NCBI GenBank assembly: GCA_016213125.1 | Contig: JACRBR010000003.1 | Location: 1 to 6,899, forward strand | Reading direction: 5' to 3' | From: Chloroflexota bacterium | GTDB taxonomy: Bacteria; Chloroflexota; Dehalococcoidia; DSTF01; JACRBR01 | DNA length: 6,899 nt | Shown: one piece after another, positions 1-5,520 of the stretch | Layout: each line of letters opens with the position of its first letter | Numbering within the stretch: position 1 is the first letter of the stretch | Notes under the pieces: generated by a model | Databases searched by the model: none | Told to the model about the DNA's origin: nothing | What the model saw: only the letters and a program-made list of their open reading frames with translations | Position numbers and translations under genes: made by a program

Positions 1-119
1 CTGATCGCCACGCCGCTCCGCCGCAGTGCCTCCACGAAGGGCGCCACGGGCGCGAAGCACCCGTGGTCCACCGTCGTCCCCGCCCAGTCGAAGATCACCA
101 GTCGAATACGTTCACTCAT
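1..119 (-). CDS. phnX: Phosphonoacetaldehyde hydrolase (phosphonatase), N-terminal part only
   Basis: Only the first 39 codons lie in the window; the rest continues past base 1. The start reads MSERIRLVIFDWAGTTVDHG. The DWAGTTVD signature is that of phosphonatase, the HAD-superfamily enzyme that splits phosphonoacetaldehyde into acetaldehyde and phosphate in 2-aminoethylphosphonate breakdown. Asp11 would be the nucleophile. Ala13 sits where most HAD phosphatases have their second Asp, a substitution known for phosphonatases. The following CFAPVAPFVEALRRSGVAI also fits the start of the cap region. I chose the ATG at 117-119 because it gives the family's usual short lead into the nucleophile strand. 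No clear SD sequence precedes it. The usual partner, the transaminase PhnW, is not visible and may lie beyond the left edge. Confidence 0.87.
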   Translation of the reverse strand, partial: MSERIRLVIFDWAGTTVDHGCFAPVAPFVEALRRSGVAI

Positions 120-165
120 GGGCGCCAGTGTCGCGGATCGCAGTCGCAGGGGCTACCAAGAAGCG

Positions 166-200
166 AGGACCGAGAACCAAGAAGCAAGAACCTAGAACCT
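166..200. repeat. Heptamer repeat patch 1
   Basis: It starts with AGGACCGAGAAC (166-177). After a diverged stretch, two exact tandem AGAACCT units follow at 187-193 and 194-200. It is the weaker of two related patches in this gap. Confidence 0.65.
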
Positions 201-261
201 AACGGGTGTGGGAGGAGCGTAGACGGCCCGCGTGGGAGGCAGCGCTCTTGGGAACCTGAAC

Positions 262-282
262 GCGCGGGCTGAAAGCGCGCGC
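262..282. repeat. Dispersed hairpin repeat, copy 1
   Basis: GCGCGGGC (262-269), loop TGAAA, then GCGCGCGC (275-282) form an 8-bp stem with one G-G mismatch. The core and flanks (CGCGCGGGCTGAAAGC, then CGCGCTGCG) recur at 4463-4483 in the same orientation. This makes it a REP-like dispersed element rather than a chance palindrome. No T-run follows on either strand. Confidence 0.6.
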
Positions 283-303
283 TGCGGTGTCGCACATCCT
301 GCT

Positions 304-338
304 AGGACCGAGAACTTAGAACCTAGAACTTAGAACTT
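304..338. repeat. Heptamer repeat patch 2
   Basis: AGGACCGAGAAC (304-315) runs into four tandem 7-bp units, AGAACTT, AGAACCT, AGAACTT and AGAACTT, at 311-338. They lie just downstream of the acyl-CoA dehydrogenase stop codon on the minus strand. The patch shares its first 12 bases with patch 1, which begins 138 bp earlier. Confidence 0.75.
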
Positions 339-347
339 GAGGCTCGC

Positions 348-1610
348 CTAACCCCAGCGGGGGAGGAACTCGGGGGCGATGCCAAGTGCTGTCTTGCCGA
401 TCAGCTCTTTCGCCACGTCGTTTGTCATCGGGTGGAACGCGCCCGGGCGCACGTCACGGTAGTAGCGCTGCATCGGGTTCTTGCGGAAGATGCCGGGCGC
501 GCCCACGACCGACATCGCGATGTCGACGACGCGGACCGCCGCGTTCGTGGCCTGCGTCTTTGCCAGTACGATCTGGGCCAGGTCCTCACGTGCGCGCAGC
601 TCGCCGTCCATCCACCGCCGCGCCGTCTCGCGCACGAGCGCGCGGGACGCCGCCAGCTCGATGTCCATGTCGGCGATGTGGAACTGCACGCCGGGGAAGT
701 GCGCGATCGGCCGTTCGAACAGGATCGGCTTGCGGGTCTTCGCCCACTCACCAGCGAAGTTCCGCGCGGCCGTTGCCACACCGGTGTACACCGCGCCGAT
801 GCTGACGCAGAACCAAGCCAGCAGCACGTTGGCGCCGACGTCGGCGTCGCCGGGCGCGCGGAGGCCGACACACGCCTGCTCCGGCACCCAGCAGTCCTTG
901 ATCACCATGTCGTGGCTGGAGGTCGCGCGCATCGACATGGTGTCCCACGTCTCGACGATCTCGACGCCCGGCGTGCCCCGCGGGATGATGAAGAGCCCGA
1001 TCACGGGGTTCCCGTCAGGGTCGGTGGTCGACGTGTTCACCGAGAACAGGTCGATGATGGGCGAGAGCGACGTGAACTGCTTGCGGCCGTTGATGACGAA
1101 GCCCGGGACGCCGTTGTGCTCCTGACGGACGGCCTTCGTCGTCGGGAAACCCCAGTTACCGCCGATCTCGGCCTCCGTGAAGCCGCCACCGATGATGGAC
1201 TTGCCTCCCACCAGCATGGAGACCATCATCTTCGCCGTTGTCACCATGGCCTCGACCGGCACGGCCGCCTCGCCCGGCGCATTGAACGTCTGGGGCGGGT
1301 TCAGCAGGTTCTCCATCATCGACCCCAGCGCGAAGACGTGCATGTTGACCGCCAGCGCCGTCGATGCGCACCCCTGCGCGAGCCTCTCTTGGCACAGCGC
1401 GAAGTCGAGGAGTGTGCCGCCAAGACCGCCCATCTCCTCGGGCACCGGCAGCGCGATGTAATTCGTCTCCTTCAACCGTTCGAAGTTCTCGAACGGGAAG
1501 CTATTCTCCTGGTCGTGCTGATCGGCGCGCGTCGCGAAGTCGTCCGCGAGCTCCGCCGCCAGCGACAGCAGGCGCTGCGTCCGCTCGCTGGCTGAAATCG
1601 TCGTCGTCAT
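348..1610 (-). CDS. Acyl-CoA dehydrogenase family flavoprotein
   Basis: 420 residues with the three-part acyl-CoA dehydrogenase fold. The N-terminal helical domain includes VPEEMGGLGG (56-65). The middle beta domain includes FTEAEIGGNW (144-153) and INGRKQFTSLSP (173-184). The C-terminal four-helix FAD domain follows and ends in YYRDVRPGAFHPMTNDVAKE. Family members use FAD to desaturate acyl-CoA thioesters, and related enzymes act as flavin monooxygenases. At the C-terminal site where medium-chain enzymes carry the catalytic Glu (YEGT motif), this protein reads FHPMT (392-396), so classical beta-oxidation activity is uncertain. I chose ATG at 1608-1610 (MTTTISASE), with a weak GGA 8 nt upstream. 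The frame stays open to a TTG at 1650-1652, but that would overlap a plausible -10 box. The gene is separated by 134 bp from the upstream esterase gene and probably has its own promoter. The substrate is unknown. Confidence 0.88.
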   Translation of the reverse strand: MTTTISASERTQRLLSLAAELADDFATRADQHDQENSFPFENFERLKETNYIALPVPEEMGGLGGTLLDFALCQERLAQGCASTALAVNMHVFALGSMMENLLNPPQTFNAPGEAAVPVEAMVTTAKMMVSMLVGGKSIIGGGFTEAEIGGNWGFPTTKAVRQEHNGVPGFVINGRKQFTSLSPIIDLFSVNTSTTDPDGNPVIGLFIIPRGTPGVEIVETWDTMSMRATSSHDMVIKDCWVPEQACVGLRAPGDADVGANVLLAWFCVSIGAVYTGVATAARNFAGEWAKTRKPILFERPIAHFPGVQFHIADMDIELAASRALVRETARRWMDGELRAREDLAQIVLAKTQATNAAVRVVDIAMSVVGAPGIFRKNPMQRYYRDVRPGAFHPMTNDVAKELIGKTALGIAPEFLPRWG

Positions 1611-1652
1611 GCGCTCATTCCATTCTTCACTCTGGGGTAAGGGATTCACCAA

Positions 1653-1658
1653 ACTATA
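1653..1658 (-). promoter_or_regulatory. Candidate -10 box (TATAGT) for the acyl-CoA dehydrogenase gene
   Basis: TATAGT on the minus strand would start transcription near 1646, giving a leader of about 36 nt before the ATG at 1610. It lies inside a small inverted repeat, ATATG (1656-1660) and CATAT (1672-1676), with an 11-bp spacer, which could be an operator. No good -35 hexamer is visible at the expected distance, so support is weak. Confidence 0.3.
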
Positions 1659-1744
1659 TGCCGGGAGCCCTCATATGGGCCATTCCCGCACTGAAGAACG
1701 TCGAATGGTGAGGAAAACGCAACAAATGGACGCTGCAGGCTGCG

Positions 1745-3040
1745 TCAGAACCGCAGCGGGCTGACCTCCCGCACAAAGAACACCACATCCGCCTGATCCG
1801 CCAGCGCCAGGCGCGAAGCCTGGTTGTACAGCATCACGATGTCCCCGGTGCTCGATAGCGCGTTGGCCCGTTTGTCCTGGGATCGGGTCGGAAGAGCGAA
1901 CGCATCGCCGACTTGACCGAGCAGCGCGTTCACGCTGCCCGGCGGGCTCGATAGCTTCGTTGGGAGATCGGGAAACGGCTGGTTGTCGCGCCCACGCTCG
2001 AACAGCATCCACACCGACAGCACCTGCTCGGGCAGCTGGTGGTTCAACCACGTGCCCACCGCCCGCTCTTTACCGCCTCCCGGCCCGATCCCCGGCGCGC
2101 GGATGCGGGTGTCGTCCTTCGTCAGGTGCATGTTGTGCGCCATCAACACAACGCCCTCGCCCGGATGCTGGTCGAGGACGCGGCGCACGTGCCGCTGCAT
2201 GAGGTGCTCCCGCATCGCCATGCCCTCGGCGACGGTATCCCAGCTCGTCGCCGGATACACCACGCGCGCATAGTCGAAATTGTCGCGCAGCGCCTCGAAC
2301 GAGTACCGCAGCTCATCGGCCCATGCCGTCCCCATCCCGTCCTCGATCTCGGGCCTGTGCGTGTCGAACGCGGCCAGCACTCCGTCAAGCCGGCGTACCT
2401 CGTCCTGCATTGATTCACCCGGGACGCGCTCGAGCCGCGCTCGCACCTCCGCCAGGCCAGCGCTCGCTGGCGCGCCGCGCAGCGACTCCCCGATGTGCTC
2501 GTATCCCGAGTTCGGGCTGGCGTCGACATCGAACCCGAAGTACCTGATCCGGGGACTGCTGGTCGCGCGCGCCTGGCTCATGGCCCGCAGCGTCCGCGCC
2601 AGCCGTAGATGATGCGCCCTGAACGCCGCCGTCGGATACGCATCCTCGCCCGCCGCCTTCAATAACCCGGTGATCTGATCGCTGCGGTCCGGCCGCTCCG
2701 CGCCCTTGTACCCGAACATCGCCACGCGCTCGAACAGCGACTCGTCGCCCGTCTCGATGTAGAGGTCGATGAGCTTGCCGTCGAACCAGCCGAACTCCTC
2801 GCCCACGCACGACCACCCGCGGGGGCACAGGTATCGCAGGAAGACCGAATGGTACGCCGTCTTCTGTTCGATCCAGTGGTCCGGTTCACCGAGATACGCG
2901 ACCCGCTTGCCCGCCAACAGCGGCCCGAGGAGTGGCTCGAGAAGCGGCGCAAGCCGTTCGGCATCGGCGTCATCGTCGAGATCGGGGAATGGGATCGCTG
3001 CGGTGCGCGCCCAGGCGACAAACGCGTCGTGCCTGCTCAT
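1745..3040 (-). CDS. Erythromycin esterase family hydrolase
   Basis: 431 residues matching the erythromycin esterase (Ere) family. LGEPDHWIE (50-58) corresponds to the family's LGE-x-x-H-x-x-x-E active-site motif, giving Glu52, His55 and Glu58. GFDVDA (169-174) and AHNMHL (301-306, with His302 and His305) match later conserved motifs. Known Ere enzymes hydrolyse the macrolide lactone ring, but most environmental homologues have no proven substrate, so macrolide resistance should not be assumed. No signal peptide is seen, so it is probably cytoplasmic. The start codon at 3038-3040 overlaps the stop of the upstream regulator gene as ATGA. No SD sequence precedes it, so translation is probably coupled to that gene. 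A longer frame to 3091 would overlap the regulator by 55 bases and is less likely. The length is near that of known Ere proteins. Confidence 0.85.
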   Translation of the reverse strand: MSRHDAFVAWARTAAIPFPDLDDDADAERLAPLLEPLLGPLLAGKRVAYLGEPDHWIEQKTAYHSVFLRYLCPRGWSCVGEEFGWFDGKLIDLYIETGDESLFERVAMFGYKGAERPDRSDQITGLLKAAGEDAYPTAAFRAHHLRLARTLRAMSQARATSSPRIRYFGFDVDASPNSGYEHIGESLRGAPASAGLAEVRARLERVPGESMQDEVRRLDGVLAAFDTHRPEIEDGMGTAWADELRYSFEALRDNFDYARVVYPATSWDTVAEGMAMREHLMQRHVRRVLDQHPGEGVVLMAHNMHLTKDDTRIRAPGIGPGGGKERAVGTWLNHQLPEQVLSVWMLFERGRDNQPFPDLPTKLSSPPGSVNALLGQVGDAFALPTRSQDKRANALSSTGDIVMLYNQASRLALADQADVVFFVREVSPLRF

Positions 3041-3414
3041 GATGGCGACGCGCGGTGGGCGGCGAGGATGCGTGCCGCGATATCGACGCACTCACCGCAG
3101 ATGCGCGCACCCGCCATCCCGCCCAGCAGCTCCGCTACGTCGTTTTCGGGCCGCAGGCAGAACGAGCATCGCGCGCCGCCCGGGGCGCTCACCCCGTCCA
3201 GCGCCGCCGCGGCGTCCCGGCGCGTCGAGACGCCCAGCTTCCGCAGGATGCGCGACACGTGCGACCGCACCGTGTGCACGCTCACCCCCAGCTCCTGCGC
3301 GATGCGCGCGTTCGTTTCGTGCGCCCGGATCGCGTCCACCACCCGCCACTCCGCGGGTGTGAAGACGCCCGGGTGCCGGGGACGGCCGCGCTTGCCGCGG
3401 GTGCTCGTGCTCAT
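3037..3414 (-). CDS. Small regulator: LuxR-type HTH fused to a ClpX-type C4 zinc finger
   Basis: 125 residues in three parts. A basic N-terminus contains an AT-hook-like KRGRPRHPG (8-16). A LuxR/GerE-type HTH spans about 18-72; NARIAQELGVSVHTVRSHV (35-53) is the two-helix core, followed by RILRKLGVSTRRDA. From residue 83, CSFC and ICGEC give four cysteines (83, 86, 106, 109) in a CxxC-19-CxxC pattern. The surrounding residues closely resemble the zinc-binding dimerisation domain at the start of ClpX. There is no receiver, PAS or ligand domain, so the zinc finger may serve for dimerisation or partner binding. The ATG at 3412-3414 has no SD; TAGACT at 3421-3426 is placed for leaderless transcription. 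The TGA overlaps the ATG of the esterase gene, so the two form an operon. The regulatory target is unknown; autoregulation is plausible. Confidence 0.88.
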   Translation of the reverse strand: MSTSTRGKRGRPRHPGVFTPAEWRVVDAIRAHETNARIAQELGVSVHTVRSHVSRILRKLGVSTRRDAAAALDGVSAPGGARCSFCLRPENDVAELLGGMAGARICGECVDIAARILAAHRASPS

Positions 3415-3532
3415 GGTCCAAGTCTAAGGCCGTGCCCTGGCCATTACATCGGCCATTGCGGACGAACTAATCGCGGGTTACCAGCCGCACCGGTAGAATG
3501 CGGCCGCCTGCGGATTCGAAGACGAGGACACG
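3415..3532. promoter_or_regulatory. Divergent promoter region between the regulator operon and the glycosidase gene
   Basis: 118 bp separating divergently transcribed genes. Leftward, TAGACT (3421-3426 on the minus strand) lies 6 nt before the regulator ATG and would give a leaderless transcript. Rightward, TAGAAT (3494-3499) is a -10 candidate and GAGGA (3524-3528) an SD 4 nt before the glycosidase ATG. Neither has a recognisable -35 at ideal spacing. A direct repeat lies nearer the leftward gene. Confidence 0.45.
3439..3457. repeat. Direct repeat GGCCATT x2, possible operator
   Basis: GGCCATT at 3439-3445 and 3451-3457, separated by ACATC, is a 12-bp direct repeat, close to one helical turn. 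It sits just upstream of the leftward -10 candidate, where an activator or repressor could bind. Seven-base repeats can arise by chance, so this is only suggestive. Confidence 0.35.
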
Positions 3533-4435
3533 ATGACCACACCAGAGCTCGGCGGAACCGGATGGCGCCCGCTCTTCACGCCGTCCCGCGCGGGTGTCCA
3601 CGTCAACGACCACTGCGTCGTCCGCGGCGGGGACGGCCGCTGGCACGTCATCGGCATCACGAAGCCCACGCCCGAAATCGACGCGCACAACGAACGCTGG
3701 TTCTGCCACGGCGCCGGGCCCTCGCTTGCCGTCGGCGACTTCAAGGAGCGTGGCCGCGTCTGTGACTTCGGACATCGCGCCTGGGCGCCAACCATCGTCT
3801 TCGACGGAAACCGCTGGGTGATGGTCTACGGCCCCGACATCCTTCGCGCCGCGGTGAGCGACGATCCTCGCCTCGACGACTGGCATGAGGTCCCCTGCAC
3901 GCTGGCCGGCGCGCCCGTGCTCGGCGTGCTGCGGGACCAGATGATCCTCCGCCTGGACGACGACACGTGGCTGATGTACGCCACCGGCAAGCAGCGCGAC
4001 GGCACCGGCGCCATCGCCGTCTGTGTGTCCGAGAACCTGCTCGACTGGCGCTTCGTGCGCTTCGCGCTGCGCACCACGCCCGACGCCGGGAAGCAGCCTC
4101 CGTGGGCCGCCACCGAGTCGCCGTTCGTCTTCCGGCACGACGGCCAGGATGGCGGCGACTACTGGCTGTCCATGACGTACACGGCCAGCACCGAGGGCCC
4201 CGCCGGCTACCACGAGACGCTGCTGTTCCGCTCGCAAAACCCGTTCGACTGCGGCACCTACACCGGCGACGCCGGCGAGGTCGCCGCCCGCCTTGAAGCG
4301 CACGCCCCGGAGTACATCGTCGATCCCGACACCGGCCAGTGGTATATCACGAGTTGCGGCTGGCGCGGCGACTACTTCGGCACCGTCATCCCCGGCAGCG
4401 TGGCGATCCGCGAGCTGGAGTGGGTCGAAGAGTGA
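3533..4435 (+). CDS. Five-bladed beta-propeller glycoside hydrolase (GH32/GH43-like superfamily)
   Basis: 300 residues with the three acidic motifs of the GH32/43/68 propeller superfamily, in order and at sensible spacing. VHVND (22-26) offers Asp26 as nucleophile or base, comparable to WMNDPNG in GH32. LRDQMIL (133-139) offers Asp135, comparable to the transition-state-stabilising RDP motif. TESPFVF (194-200) offers Glu195 as general acid. Blade-type strands repeat, such as WAPTIVFDGNRWVMVYG (84-100), TWLMYATG (145-152) and HAPEYIVDPDTGQWYITSCG (257-276). Members cleave fructosides, arabinosides, xylosides or related glycans; I cannot tell which here. No signal peptide or membrane segment is seen, so it probably acts on imported oligosaccharides in the cytoplasm, yet no transporter lies beside it. 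The ATG has an SD, GAGGA, 4 nt upstream. It is transcribed divergently from the regulator/esterase operon. Confidence 0.78.
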   Translation: MTTPELGGTGWRPLFTPSRAGVHVNDHCVVRGGDGRWHVIGITKPTPEIDAHNERWFCHGAGPSLAVGDFKERGRVCDFGHRAWAPTIVFDGNRWVMVYGPDILRAAVSDDPRLDDWHEVPCTLAGAPVLGVLRDQMILRLDDDTWLMYATGKQRDGTGAIAVCVSENLLDWRFVRFALRTTPDAGKQPPWAATESPFVFRHDGQDGGDYWLSMTYTASTEGPAGYHETLLFRSQNPFDCGTYTGDAGEVAARLEAHAPEYIVDPDTGQWYITSCGWRGDYFGTVIPGSVAIRELEWVEE

Positions 4436-4462
4436 CCGGCGCTTCGCAGCACGTGGCGCACC

Positions 4463-4483
4463 GCGCGGGCTGAAAGCCCGCGC
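4463..4483. repeat. Dispersed hairpin repeat, copy 2, at a convergent gene junction
   Basis: GCGCGGGC (4463-4470), loop TGAAA and GCCCGCGC (4476-4483) form a perfect 8-bp GC stem. It lies in the 64-bp gap between the stops of the converging glycosidase and acetyltransferase genes. It could end or stabilise transcripts from both sides, but no T-run follows the stem. It matches the element at 262-282, there with one stem mismatch. Confidence 0.7.
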
Positions 4484-4499
4484 TGCGTGTGTCGGTACG

Positions 4500-5444
4500 T
4501 TAGATCCGGTCCGTGTTCCAGAACCTGATCGGGTCGGACAGCAGGGCGTCCTGCACCCACGCATCGCCCAGCCCCAGCCCCAGCACCATCATCGGGTGCG
4601 GGACATCCGTGGTCTCCGACGCGCCCGCCGACCGCAGCGCCGTCGCCAGCGGATGGCCGTCCGGTGCGAGCGCGACGATGCGCTCGCCGTGCTCGCGCGC
4701 GCGTCGGCCGACGGCGGATACCAGCGCGGCGATCGCGCCATCGTGCCCGGGCGCGCACTCGGCCTCGAGGATCTGCCGCCCGTATGCCCGGCGCCGCGAT
4801 CGCAGGTACCCCACAACCGCGCCGTTGCGCTCTGCTACGAAGCACCCGCCCGCGTCCTCGTCCAGCCACGAACGTGCGTCCCGCCACGTCCCCAGCGTGC
4901 GCACGACCGCCCCCGTCGAGCCCACGATCGCCCGCCGGTAGATGGCACGCAGCCGGCGCGTGTCCTCGTCGCGCATCGCGCGCACCACCCACAGCCCCGC
5001 GTGCGAGATCCCCGCGCACGCCGACGCCTCCAGTTCGAACTGCGGCTCACGCACCACGCGATAGCCCATTCGCTCGTAGAATCCCGGGATCCCCGTGAAC
5101 AGGAACGAGGCCTGCATCCCCTCACGCCGCATCTGCGCGATCGCATCTTGTAGCAGCGCCGTCGCGATCCCCTGCGACTCGAACGCGCGCTCCGTCGCCA
5201 CCGACCCGATGCCACCGACGGGTACCGGCCGGCCGCGCACCATCATCGTGCGCGCGAAGATCCGCACGTATCCCACGAATCGCTCGTTGTCGACCGCCAC
5301 CCGCCCGTGCCGGAGCCGGAACGTCGAGTCGTCCTCCGTCTGCGACACGAACAGCTCGCGTCGCGCCTCCGGAAACGCGGCGGCGAGCAGGTCGTACACC
5401 TGCCCCAACTCCCCGCGGCGGACCGTGCGAATCGTTACGTCCAT
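4500..5444 (-). CDS. Tandem-GNAT N-acetyltransferase (Eis-like, without C-terminal domain)
   Basis: 314 residues. The N-terminal half (about 1-135) is a GNAT domain resembling the Eis-type group. Its acetyl-CoA-binding segment is GGIGSVATERAFESQGIATALL (77-98, motif A), and FYERMGY (122-128) gives a Tyr123 suitable as general acid. In motif A the R/Q-x-x-G-x-G/A signature reads ESQGIA, with Glu89 where Arg or Gln is usual. The second half (about 150-300) looks like a degenerate GNAT fold (GGCFVAERNGAVVGYLRSRR, then a helix and LAPDGHPLATALRSAGA). Eis proteins add a sterol-carrier-like third domain, which is absent here. The acceptor is unknown; amines, aminoglycosides or protein lysines are family possibilities. 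I chose ATG at 5442-5444 because MDVTIRTVRRGELGQVYDLL is a typical GNAT start. No SD is evident. A strong stem-loop lies 24 bp upstream. Confidence 0.82.
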   Translation of the reverse strand: MDVTIRTVRRGELGQVYDLLAAAFPEARRELFVSQTEDDSTFRLRHGRVAVDNERFVGYVRIFARTMMVRGRPVPVGGIGSVATERAFESQGIATALLQDAIAQMRREGMQASFLFTGIPGFYERMGYRVVREPQFELEASACAGISHAGLWVVRAMRDEDTRRLRAIYRRAIVGSTGAVVRTLGTWRDARSWLDEDAGGCFVAERNGAVVGYLRSRRRAYGRQILEAECAPGHDGAIAALVSAVGRRAREHGERIVALAPDGHPLATALRSAGASETTDVPHPMMVLGLGLGDAWVQDALLSDPIRFWNTDRI

Positions 5445-5468
5445 GTCGCCGGATCGTACACAACGCAC

Positions 5469-5496
5469 GAGACGGAGGGAGAAGTCCCTCCGTCTC
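5469..5496. terminator. Perfect 12-bp stem-loop, candidate terminator or leader structure
   Basis: GAGACGGAGGGA (5469-5480), loop GAAG, then TCCCTCCGTCTC (5485-5496) pair perfectly. The hairpin lies midway between the stop of the Ser-rich gene (5521) and the start of the acetyltransferase gene (5444), both minus strand, with 24 bp on each side. Its position suggests termination after the Ser-rich gene. No U-tract follows on the minus strand (GTGCGTTGTG), so factor-dependent termination, mRNA stabilisation or an operator/leader role for the acetyltransferase gene is also possible. Confidence 0.6.
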
Positions 5497-5520
5497 GCAT
5501 TGGGGCATCGCCGGTTAGGG

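Larger units (their letters stand above)
120..347. other. Non-coding island with heptamer repeats and a hairpin
   Basis: This is the gap between the 5' end of the phnX gene and the stop of the acyl-CoA dehydrogenase gene, both on the minus strand. It holds two patches of AGAACCT/AGAACTT-type heptamers, each introduced by the same 12-mer AGGACCGAGAAC (166-177 and 304-315), and a stem-loop between them. I see no convincing gene: an open frame across 63-272 on the plus strand reads as Arg/Gly/Pro-rich low complexity and runs antisense to phnX. It presumably also holds the phnX promoter, which I could not locate. Confidence 0.7.

Noticed and set aside
304..338. Heptamer tandem repeats as a telomere-like end or replication origin iterons
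   Set aside because: Only four units, no AT-rich region, no replication gene nearby, and a second weaker patch close by suggests ordinary dispersed repeats.
432..1595. Long plus-strand frame of 387 codons opposite the acyl-CoA dehydrogenase
   Set aside because: His/Arg/Asp-rich low-complexity translation typical of the complement of a GC-rich gene; no family signal, while the minus strand gives a complete dehydrogenase.
1740..1756. Small hairpin CTGCG/CGCAG spanning the esterase stop codon as a terminator
   Set aside because: Only 5 bp of stem with a 7-nt loop, overlapping the coding end and with no U-tract directly after it; easily chance at this GC content.
1745..3040. Calling the hydrolase a macrolide-resistance gene (ere)
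   Set aside because: The family motifs are present, but most environmental members have no shown activity on macrolides and the context gives no mobile or resistance cassette.
3467..4564. Minus-strand 365-codon frame opposite the glycosidase
   Set aside because: Ala/Gly/Val/Arg-rich translation without motifs. The plus frame carries three ordered catalytic motifs and an SD.
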